DNA of 5,053 nt. Source: Nanobdellota archaeon (GTDB lineage Archaea; Nanobdellota; Nanobdellia; Pacearchaeales; GW2011-AR1). A program made the position numbers and the translations under genes. The DNA lies in assembly GCA_018817905.1 (NCBI GenBank), contig JAHISS010000014.1, positions 1-5,053 on the forward strand, written 5' to 3'. This document shows positions 1 to 5,053 of the stretch, in pieces. Each line of letters opens with the position of its first letter. Within the stretch, counting starts at the first letter, position 1. Below the pieces are notes generated by a model. That model worked only from the letters and a program-made list of their open reading frames with translations, did no database searches and was not told the DNA's origin.

Positions 1-185
1 CTGATTTGCTGAGGCGAGTCCATTCTGTACTTTGCCTTTATGCCTTCGTTAGTCATGCCTCTATCTCTCGCTTTCCTAAACCTGTACCTTGTCAACCTTG
101 GTCTTCTGTCAACGTTTGGTTCATACGAAGTCTCAGCTGTTTCTTCTAACTTACCAGTTGTAGGTCTGCTTAACAAAGTAATCAC
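1..185 (-). CDS. Start of a basic hypothetical protein, C-terminus outside the window
   Basis: An open frame of 61 codons that runs off the window edge without a stop. It begins with GTG at 185-183, overlapping the TGA of the 73-aa gene as GTGA. An in-frame TGA a few codons upstream limits the alternatives; a TTG at codon 4 is the nearest other start. Translation begins MITLLSRPTTGKLEETAETS. It continues with an Arg-rich stretch around residues 27-45 (RRPRLTRYRFRKARDRGM) and ends near MTNEGIKAKYRMDSPQQI. The last part has the look of a small helical DNA-binding element, but I cannot assign a family. There is only a weak GAG upstream, so translation probably depends on coupling. Its place in the operon links it to the ATPase and HTH genes. 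Confidence 0.65.
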   Translation of the reverse strand, partial: MITLLSRPTTGKLEETAETSYEPNVDRRPRLTRYRFRKARDRGMTNEGIKAKYRMDSPQQI

Positions 186-403
186 TTGCTCAAGCTGTTT
201 TCAATCTGTTCGAGGTTTCTGCTGTCGTAGGCTTCGTCAAGAGCTCTACTCATGCTGTTCATCAGCTTAGCAGTTGACTCTCCCATTCTGTCTTGGAATG
301 AAGTCAAGCTTTGTTCCATCAGGCCCAAGTAGTGCTCTTTTCTGCCAGCGATAACTTCTGAAAGTGGTTTTTCTGCAGTTTTTGTGTATTTTCTTTTAGC
401 CAT
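182..403 (-). CDS. Small 73-residue basic/helical protein of unknown function
   Basis: I do not recognise a family. Residues 1-22 are basic (MAKRKYTK...), and residues 22-73 are likely amphipathic helix, including EHYLGLMEQSLTSFQDRM and TAKLMNSMSRALDEAYDS, with no Cys, Trp or Pro in that part. This suggests a small helical or coiled-coil adaptor, possibly nucleic-acid binding through its basic N-terminus. It has a Shine-Dalgarno site and sits 18 nt after the ATPase stop. It ends in a TGA that overlaps a GTG start of the next frame, so it is sandwiched between coupled genes, which argues that it is real. No signal peptide or membrane segment. A partner role for the ATPase is inferred from position only. 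Confidence 0.75.
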   Translation of the reverse strand: MAKRKYTKTAEKPLSEVIAGRKEHYLGLMEQSLTSFQDRMGESTAKLMNSMSRALDEAYDSRNLEQIENSLSK

Positions 404-417
404 TTTATTTAGTTCCC

Positions 418-423
418 CACCTC
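418..423 (-). promoter_or_regulatory. Shine-Dalgarno site of the 73-aa gene
   Basis: GAGGTG on the minus strand, overlapping the TGA stop of the ATPase gene and 14 nt before the ATG at 403. It is followed by GGG, so a match in a closer register is also possible. It supports translation of the small gene. Confidence 0.5.
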
Positions 424-2062
424 ATTTTATTCCAAGCCTTTTCAAAGCACGGAATTTGAACATCTCTTCTTTTTGTAGTATTGCACTTATTGTCTCTGTT
501 CTGTCTCCAACAAGTCTTCCCTGCATTTCTAACATTTGAACTTCGTAGTTTGCTGATTCATTTGCGATTAAATCAACAAGATATCTCACGAAAACAGTTT
601 TGTCTTTAGCATCCACTCTAATTTGATAATCTTCGTGAGTTTCGTTCAATAACATTCTTGGACTTCCCCCTAAATCAACTATTTTTTTTCTTAAATGGCC
701 TTCTCCAGTGCGATTAAAATCTACAGGCTGAGGATATCCGATAGGAGCTCCGCCTCTTGGAACAACTCTTTGTTGATATCCGCTCGGGTCATGTCTAAAT
801 GTTCCAGGCCCAGGTGGTCTTCCTGTTGGAGTGCCTCTTGGTTCTCTCGGTTCTCCAGGAGTTTGTCTTTTCTTAGTTGGTTCTGCTCCATCAACAGGCA
901 GCAATTCACCGCCATCTCCTCGAGCAAATTGTTCTCCTAAATCTGGCCGTGCAAATTCTTTCCAAATATCAGCGAAAGCATCAAAAGCAGTTTTTATCTG
1001 GCCTTCTTCTTTAAGTCTTCTTCCATGTTTTTTCTTGGATTCTACAATTGGTCTGATTTCTTCTTCTATTTCTTTTATTGCGTTATACCATGCTTTGAAA
1101 GCATTGCTGGTTCTGTCTATTCCAGCTCTTCCTAAAACCAATCTGTTAAAATTATCATTTATGTGTCCAGAAACTTTTCCAGATGTCCAGACAGGACTTT
1201 TGCCGAATTCCGCAAGTTCTGTTAAAGATTCATAAACAAGAACATCTTTTGAATGAACAGCTACTTTGTCGTAAGCTGCTTCTGGGTCTACAAATAGCAA
1301 GAGCTCTAAAACACTTGGCTCTCCTTCACTTTTTATTGCAACTTTATAATCAGGTTCATCTAACAATAAGACGGAAGAATCTCTTTCGTAATTTATTGGT
1401 TCTAAGGATTCTGCTTTAAGTCCTCTGCTTCTTTTGTCCAATCTTCCAAGGTTAATATTTGCGATTCCTTTTCTCAAAGCAGGAGTATATAATTTTCTTA
1501 ACCATTCTTTAAGAGCAGCTTGAGTCAAAACATTTTCCATTGTGTGAGGGTCTACTAAGTCAATAATCATTCTGGTTCCGTGAGGAAAGTTACCATAAAA
1601 ATCTCTTTCAACTTCTCTTCTTGTTAACTCAACTGGTTCGGTCGTTGGTATTTGACCTTTGGATTCATTTAGCTCCCACATTTGGTAAAAATATGCAGAG
1701 TTTCCCTTTCCATCAAAAGGTCTTGTGATGATGTGCAGTCTTTTTCCGATAGAACCGAAAGATAACAATCCAAGAGCTTTTTCTCCTCTCTTGTCCCATT
1801 TATTTCTTTTATCACCATAACCAATACAACTATCTAAGCTATCTAATTTTGCAAAAGTCATGCCGTTTCCGTTATCAGAAATTATCATTCTTTTGTCAAG
1901 AGGATTTGCCATAACTGCAATGTCTATTGGGATTCCAGGAATAGCTTCGTCTAAGCTGTTTGTTACGTATTCCCTAACAGCGTGCATCGGCGGATATTGT
2001 CTTGCCAACTCAATCAACGCTAATCCTTCTCCTTTTTCGTGAAATCTTGCGCGCCTTGCCAT
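422..2062 (-). CDS. GHKL (HSP90/MutL/MORC-like) ATPase with Pro/Gly-rich linker and novel C-terminus
   Basis: A 546-residue cytosolic protein with a Bergerat-fold ATP-binding domain. Visible motifs are the N-box EYVTNSLDEA (31-40; E31, N35, D38), G1 SDNGNGM (D63-x-G65-x-G67), a G2-like stretch RGEKALGLLSFGS (92-104) that resembles MutL FRGEAL, and HGT (161-163) before a beta strand. Residues 235-345 may be the S5-like transducer domain usual after GHKL modules; SGHINDNFNRLVLGRAGI (298-315) fits that region. Residues 391-450 are Pro/Gly/Arg-rich and probably disordered. Residues 455-546 form an unrecognised, mostly helical domain (VRYLVDLIANESANYEVQM). No histidine-kinase phosphoacceptor, topoisomerase or nuclease motif is seen. 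It likely undergoes ATP-driven dimer clamping on DNA or on a partner. The gene is coupled to the HTH gene upstream and, after 18 nt, to the 73-aa gene. The ATPase fold is confident; the function is not known. Confidence 0.88.
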   Translation of the reverse strand: MARRARFHEKGEGLALIELARQYPPMHAVREYVTNSLDEAIPGIPIDIAVMANPLDKRMIISDNGNGMTFAKLDSLDSCIGYGDKRNKWDKRGEKALGLLSFGSIGKRLHIITRPFDGKGNSAYFYQMWELNESKGQIPTTEPVELTRREVERDFYGNFPHGTRMIIDLVDPHTMENVLTQAALKEWLRKLYTPALRKGIANINLGRLDKRSRGLKAESLEPINYERDSSVLLLDEPDYKVAIKSEGEPSVLELLLFVDPEAAYDKVAVHSKDVLVYESLTELAEFGKSPVWTSGKVSGHINDNFNRLVLGRAGIDRTSNAFKAWYNAIKEIEEEIRPIVESKKKHGRRLKEEGQIKTAFDAFADIWKEFARPDLGEQFARGDGGELLPVDGAEPTKKRQTPGEPREPRGTPTGRPPGPGTFRHDPSGYQQRVVPRGGAPIGYPQPVDFNRTGEGHLRKKIVDLGGSPRMLLNETHEDYQIRVDAKDKTVFVRYLVDLIANESANYEVQMLEMQGRLVGDRTETISAILQKEEMFKFRALKRLGIK

Positions 2063-2063
2063 T

Positions 2064-2717
2064 TTATTTATCTCTCCTTAAGTTTCTTAATCGCGAAGGT
2101 GGTTGCGCCATAAGCATCCAAGTATCTAAACTTTTTCCGCTATAGATTATACCCAACATTTGGGTAGCATAACCAAAACTTTCTGGATTTTCTTGTAGTC
2201 TTTTTACTAAAACATCCTTTTCTACTTTGGGAGCTGTTCTGAAGTAATCAACTTCTTCACTCAACACATCTAAAAGTTCCATAATTGCACCAGCTCTTTG
2301 TTCTGGCGTTGGCCTATATCTTTGAGCTTTCAATAATCCTGCTTCTAACTTTTGCCCCCCAGTCATCTGTTCAGTAAATTGTTCCATCAAGTTATCTATT
2401 CCTGATTTTCCTTCATTCATTATATTTGACAGGATTTTTCCAGTCATTGTCTCGAAATCTTCAGGTGATTGAGGCGTTCTTTCAGGCATTTCAATTTTAG
2501 TTCTTTCGTACTTAAAGCATTCGTCATTAGTTAATTCATAAAGAGCATCCAATCTTTCTGGAGAAATTCTATTCAAGTCTGTGATTTTTCCATGCACATA
2601 ATCCCCAAGGGTTGACCTAGGAATTCCTGTTTCTCTTGCTAGTTGGCCAATAGACTTACCACTATTTATTTGCAATCGTCTTAATCGTTCATTCCAACTT
2701 TCAGAACCTTCATTCAT
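2064..2717 (-). CDS. Cro/C1-type helix-turn-helix protein with helical C-terminal domain
   Basis: A 217-residue protein, probably a DNA-binding regulator or the DNA-recognition subunit of the operon. Residues 8-65 form a lambda-repressor-like (XRE) domain. KSIGQLARETGI (21-32) looks like helix 2 and the turn, and PRSTLGDYVHGK (33-44) the recognition helix. Residues 80-125 are polar and probably flexible. Residues 135-205 look helical (MELLDVLSEEVDYFR, ATQMLGIIYSG, DTWMLMAQ) and could mediate oligomerisation or partner binding. An in-frame GTG at 2729 would add four residues (MEFF), but it lies upstream of the transcription start predicted from the TATA box. I therefore choose the ATG at 2717. 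The gene is first in its operon, which ends one base before the ATPase start. Autoregulation is plausible but no convincing operator is seen. Confidence 0.85.
   Translation of the reverse strand: MNEGSESWNERLRRLQINSGKSIGQLARETGIPRSTLGDYVHGKITDLNRISPERLDALYELTNDECFKYERTKIEMPERTPQSPEDFETMTGKILSNIMNEGKSGIDNLMEQFTEQMTGGQKLEAGLLKAQRYRPTPEQRAGAIMELLDVLSEEVDYFRTAPKVEKDVLVKRLQENPESFGYATQMLGIIYSGKSLDTWMLMAQPPSRLRNLRRDK
2074..2080 (-). promoter_or_regulatory. Shine-Dalgarno site of the GHKL ATPase gene
   Basis: TAAGGAG on the minus strand, inside the last codons of the HTH gene and 11 nt before the ATG at 2062. With a single base between the upstream TAA and this ATG, it indicates translational coupling and supports the chosen start. 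Confidence 0.65.
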
Positions 2718-2738
2718 AAAAAATTCCACTAATCAGAA

Positions 2739-2753
2739 TATATAAACTTTTCC
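2739..2753 (-). promoter_or_regulatory. Archaeal BRE/TATA promoter for a leaderless transcript
   Basis: On the minus strand GGAAAAG (2747-2753) is followed at once by TTTATATA (2739-2746). This matches the archaeal purine-rich BRE and TATA consensus bound by TFB and TBP. The box is centred about 26 nt before the A of the ATG at 2717. Archaeal transcription starts about 26-27 nt downstream of the TATA centre, so the transcript should begin at or next to the start codon. No Shine-Dalgarno lies between the box and the ATG, which agrees with leaderless initiation. Confidence 0.8.
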
Positions 2754-2769
2754 TTTTTGTAGTAACTCC

Positions 2770-2779
2770 AAAGAAACAA
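2770..2779 (-). terminator. Possible T-rich terminator after the peptidase genes
   Basis: TTGTTTCTTT follows the TAG stop directly on the minus strand. Archaeal transcription often ends at U-rich tracts without a hairpin. The tract is short and interrupted, and the next promoter begins within 20 nt, so readthrough is possible. Weak call. Confidence 0.25.
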
Positions 2780-3499
2780 CTATTTCCCTAACATTCTAAT
2801 CAAATCAAAAAGTGCCTTCTTCCTTTCTTTTGGCGTCTTTTTTTCTTTCAATAATTCTCTAAGTTTAATAGCATAAACCCAGTTCTTGTGTTCCATCGGA
2901 TAGGTTTCTTTATCTCTAAACTTTTCTAATTTTGACAGGGTGCCATCAAGATAACAGCCCAGGTATTCGTTTATTCCTTCGTCATAAGGCCAATATTTTT
3001 TATTTATTTCTTGGAACTGAACTTTATTTTTATCAAGGAGAATATGAATCCATTCATGTCTTAAACAATGCGTCATCATCCATTTTTTCCATTTGATTAT
3101 TTTTGTTTTTGTCAGAAGAGCAAGGTGTTCTGTTTTGTCTAATTTCTTTTTAATCTGATAATGCAATTTTAATAATTCATTTCTTAAGGAAATATCTTCT
3201 ATTTTTTTAAACCATTTTAGTTCTTTCTTCCATTCTTTACGAGATGTAACTTGTCCGCCGACTCTTTTCAAACACGATTTGAAATCTTTCGAATTAACAA
3301 ATTTATCAATGTTCTTTATTCTTTCGTTTGGAGTTTTACCATATTTCATGTAAATTGGGTCGGGGCAATCCCCGATGTATTCTGTAAGGATTTCTTGTCT
3401 TGTTGTTATCCACATAAAATTAAACCATTCGGGATTGTATTTCAAATCAAATTCTTTCGCGAGTTTCTTTATTTGGGCTTTGATTTGAGAGGGTTTCAT
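2780..3499 (-). CDS. Putative zinc metallopeptidase, HEWIH motif (tandem paralog 2)
   Basis: A 239-residue paralog of the preceding gene. In the first 75 or so residues I count about 45 identical positions by eye, with no gap. It carries RHEWIH (H148, E149, H152) and PYDEG (E174), so the HExxH-22-E arrangement is preserved in both copies. This argues that both are catalytically competent rather than one being decayed. No signal peptide or transmembrane helix is seen; the protein is rich in Lys and aromatic residues. Its ATG overlaps the upstream TGA as ATGA, and a clear AGAGGT Shine-Dalgarno lies 4 nt before the ATG inside the end of the upstream gene. It ends with TAG, and the unit appears to finish here. 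Substrate and role are unknown. The conserved YDEGINEYL segment resembles the EGxxEY helix seen in many MA-clan peptidases. Confidence 0.85.
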   Translation of the reverse strand: MKPSQIKAQIKKLAKEFDLKYNPEWFNFMWITTRQEILTEYIGDCPDPIYMKYGKTPNERIKNIDKFVNSKDFKSCLKRVGGQVTSRKEWKKELKWFKKIEDISLRNELLKLHYQIKKKLDKTEHLALLTKTKIIKWKKWMMTHCLRHEWIHILLDKNKVQFQEINKKYWPYDEGINEYLGCYLDGTLSKLEKFRDKETYPMEHKNWVYAIKLRELLKEKKTPKERKKALFDLIRMLGK

Positions 3500-4209
3500 T
3501 TTAACCTCTTAATCAAATCAAAAAGCACTTTCTTCCTCGCCTTTGAATTTGGTTTATCTTTTAGTAGTTCTCTAAACTTGATCGCATAAACGAAATATTT
3601 CTTTAAGTAAGCATATTTTGTTTTCTTTTTTTCAGACTCTAATTTAGACAGTTTCCCATCAATGTAAAATTCTAAATAAGTTACTAAACCTTCATCATAT
3701 TTCCAATAAGATTCAGAGATTGACTTATAGTAAATTTTATTTTTAATTAAAAAAAGGTGAAGCCATTCGTGTCTTAAATATGATTTTAGCAAGGTTTCTT
3801 TTTCTCGGATATTTTTTGTTTCTGTTAACAAGGCCAAATTTCCCTCTGACAAACTAGAGAGAATCTTTTTGTGTAAATCTAGAAATTCTTTTCTCAGATT
3901 TTTATTTTTTATCTTTTTACAGGCTTTTATCCCTTTGATAACTTCACTTTTTGTAATTGCCTGACCGCTATATTCGTTTTTTATTTTCTTAAACTCTTTT
4001 GAGTTTTCAAACTTATCAATGTTATCAATCCTTCTTTCTATGGTCTTTCCAAATCTTGTATAAATTGGATCAGTGCACATGCCAACATATTCTAAGTATC
4101 TTGCATGCCGCTTAGAAATCCACACCTGTTTGAACCAGGCTGGATTATATTTTAAACCGAATTCTTCTGTAAGCTTCTTTATTTGAGATTTTATTTGCCT
4201 GGGTTTCAT
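3496..4209 (-). CDS. Putative zinc metallopeptidase, HEWLH motif (tandem paralog 1)
   Basis: A 237-residue, lysine-rich protein of no family I can name. No signal peptide or membrane segment is visible, so it is probably cytosolic. The key feature is RHEWLH (H147, E148, H151), a classic HExxH zinc motif. It is followed 22 residues after the second His by YDEG (E173), a spacing compatible with the third Glu ligand of gluzincin-type peptidases. The predicted role is zinc-dependent peptide hydrolysis; the substrate is unknown. It aligns along its length with the next gene, sharing the MKP start, QIKKL, LKYNP, DPIY, GKT, NIDKF and the C-terminal LFDLI. Cys45 is also shared. The ATG overlaps the TGA of the GAPDH gene as ATGA, which fixes the start and implies co-transcription and reinitiation. 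No good Shine-Dalgarno precedes it. Protease activity is inferred from motifs only. Confidence 0.85.
   Translation of the reverse strand: MKPRQIKSQIKKLTEEFGLKYNPAWFKQVWISKRHARYLEYVGMCTDPIYTRFGKTIERRIDNIDKFENSKEFKKIKNEYSGQAITKSEVIKGIKACKKIKNKNLRKEFLDLHKKILSSLSEGNLALLTETKNIREKETLLKSYLRHEWLHLFLIKNKIYYKSISESYWKYDEGLVTYLEFYIDGKLSKLESEKKKTKYAYLKKYFVYAIKFRELLKDKPNSKARKKVLFDLIKRLK
3504..3509 (-). promoter_or_regulatory. Shine-Dalgarno site of the second peptidase gene
   Basis: AGAGGT on the minus strand, 4 nt before the ATG at 3499 and inside the last codons of the upstream paralog. It supports that ATG as the start and independent ribosome loading at the ATGA overlap. Confidence 0.65.
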
Positions 4210-5053
4210 CTCAGCATCCCAATAACATCAACAACTCTGCAGCTGTAGCCGTATTCGTTGTCATACCAGGCGAGGACTTTTACTAAATCTTTGTTTACCT
4301 TGGTTTCGGCGGGGATGAAGATTGCGGAATAGGTTGTGCCGATGACGTCGGAGGAGACGAGCGGCTCTTCGGTGTAGGAGAGGATTGTTTTCATTTTTCC
4401 TTCCGAGTATTTTTTGAATAATGCGTTGACTTCTTTGGCTGTGGTTTTTTTATTTAGTTTTGCGGTTAAGTCGATTATAGAGCCGCAGGCAACTGGGACG
4501 CGGATTGCTGTTCCTTGGATTTTTCCTTTTAGTTCGGGCATGACTTCGATGACTGCTTCGCTCGCGCCGGTTGTTGTTGGGATGATGTTTAATGCTGCAG
4601 CGCGGCCTCTTACTGGTTTTCTCGCGCTGCTGTCGACTAAGTTTTGGCTTGAAGTATAGGCGTGGACAGTTGTCATGAAAGCAGATTCAATTCCGAAATT
4701 GTCTTCGAGAATTTTGACAATTGGGGCGAGGCAGTTTGTTGTGCAGGATGCGATTGAGATTATTTTGTGGGATTTTTTTAGCTGGTCGTGGTTGACGCCT
4801 GGGACAATTGTGATGTCTGGTTTGTGTTCTTTGGCGGGAGCTGTCAGCAAGACGTATTTTGCTCCGGCTTTAATGTGTTTTGCTGCGTCTTTTGGGTCGC
4901 GAAATGCTCCAGTGGCTTCGACAACAACGTCGACTTTTAGTTTTTTCCAGGGAAGTTTTTCTGGTTTTCTTTCGTGAAGGATTTTTATTTTTTTGTTTCC
5001 AACTTGGATTGCGTCCTTTAGGGGCTTGACTTTTTTTTCGTAGTTGCCGTAAA
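4206..5053 (-). CDS. gap: Class I (phosphorylating) glyceraldehyde-3-phosphate dehydrogenase, N-terminus cut by window edge
   Basis: Cytosolic glycolytic/gluconeogenic enzyme that oxidises glyceraldehyde-3-phosphate with NAD(P)+ and phosphate to 1,3-bisphosphoglycerate. The frame stays open to the window edge, giving 281 visible residues. About 50 residues, including the Rossmann GxGxxG loop, should lie outside, judged from the family length of about 330. Visible in order: a YGNY segment near the usual xHG site; LPW and DVVVEATGAF; PGVNHDQ; the catalytic SCTTNCLAP (Cys codon at 4745-4743); TTVHAYT with the active-site His (codon at 4664-4662); RGRAAALNIIPTTTGA; TAIRVPV; and the C-terminal WYDNEYGYSCRVVD. 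A TTG at 4850 could be mistaken for a start, but conserved sequence continues upstream of it, so it is internal. SCTTN marks the bacterial/eukaryotic class, not archaeal class II. Cofactor preference cannot be read because the N-terminal acidic position is missing. Its TGA overlaps the next ATG. Confidence 0.96.
   Translation of the reverse strand, partial: YGNYEKKVKPLKDAIQVGNKKIKILHERKPEKLPWKKLKVDVVVEATGAFRDPKDAAKHIKAGAKYVLLTAPAKEHKPDITIVPGVNHDQLKKSHKIISIASCTTNCLAPIVKILEDNFGIESAFMTTVHAYTSSQNLVDSSARKPVRGRAAALNIIPTTTGASEAVIEVMPELKGKIQGTAIRVPVACGSIIDLTAKLNKKTTAKEVNALFKKYSEGKMKTILSYTEEPLVSSDVIGTTYSAIFIPAETKVNKDLVKVLAWYDNEYGYSCRVVDVIGMLR

Noticed and set aside
182..403. The 73-aa gene and the downstream GTG frame being one gene split by a frameshift.
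   Set aside because: GTGA overlap, similar in style to the other gene junctions here, and a Shine-Dalgarno only before the small gene, suit two coupled genes. I cannot exclude a frameshift without orthologs.
721..927. Minus-strand frame of 68 codons inside the ATPase gene.
   Set aside because: It is an out-of-frame reading of the Pro/Gly-rich linker region, with no ribosome binding site that I can see. The main frame continues on both sides.
831..1235. Plus-strand frame of 134 codons.
   Set aside because: It is antisense to the GHKL ATPase gene, whose motifs are clear. Its Ser/Leu-rich translation is typical of a shadow frame. The same applies to plus-strand frames at 40-270, 695-940, 1183-1419, 1860-2042, 3251-3589, 4414-4659 and 4675-4977.
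422..2062. Topoisomerase VI subunit B or sensor histidine kinase identity for the GHKL protein.
   Set aside because: No H-box, receiver or sensor region and no Spo11-like partner is seen, and the G2 region and C-terminus do not match TopoVIB.
2718..2729. GTG start at 2729 adding MEFF to the HTH protein.
   Set aside because: It lies about 10 nt from the TATA box, upstream of the predicted transcription start, so it would not be in the mRNA. The ATG at 2717 fits the promoter spacing.
2723..2739. ATTC...GAAT inverted repeat between the TATA box and the ATG, a possible operator for the HTH protein.
   Set aside because: The arms are only 4 bp with a 9-nt spacer and do not extend. This is expected by chance in AT-rich DNA.
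4848..4850. TTG at 4850 as the start of GAPDH.
   Set aside because: Conserved GAPDH sequence (LPW, DVVVEATGAF) continues in frame upstream to the window edge, so the TTG is an internal Leu codon.

Overview
The window is AT-rich and every gene I can support lies on the minus strand, so it reads from high to low coordinates. The sequence points to an archaeon. A BRE/TATA-type promoter (TTTATATA preceded by GGAAAAG) sits about 26 nt before an ATG, the geometry of a leaderless archaeal transcript. Downstream cistrons use Shine-Dalgarno sites and 4-nt stop/start overlaps. All three stop codons are used as stops, so TGA is not reassigned. The GAPDH is of the bacterial class I type (SCTTN active site) rather than the usual archaeal class II type. 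Together with very compact, lysine-rich coding this suggests a DPANN-like lineage (Woesearchaeota/Pacearchaeota relatives). That placement is inference.

Region 1 (5053 to 2780) is one tightly packed transcription unit. It starts with a class I glyceraldehyde-3-phosphate dehydrogenase whose N-terminus is cut off by the window edge. Two tandem paralogous proteins of 237 and 239 residues follow, each joined to the gene before it by an ATGA overlap. Both paralogs carry an HEWxH zinc-protease motif and a downstream DEG motif that supplies a plausible third zinc ligand.

Region 2 (about 2779 to 2718) is a short intergenic gap. It holds a T-rich tract after the last peptidase stop and the promoter of the next operon.

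Region 3 (2717 to 1, continuing out of the window) is a second operon. It encodes a Cro/C1-type helix-turn-helix protein (217 aa), a GHKL-fold ATPase (546 aa) with a Pro/Gly-rich linker and an unrecognised C-terminal domain, a 73-aa helical protein, and the first 61 codons of a basic protein that starts at a GTG overlapping the previous stop. The close coupling suggests these products work together. A DNA-associated machine or a defence-type system is possible, by analogy with MORC/MutL-like GHKL ATPases, but no effector nuclease is visible and the function is unknown.

No RNA genes, CRISPR arrays, insertion sequences or long repeats were seen. The paralogous peptidase genes are the only sizeable repeated sequence.
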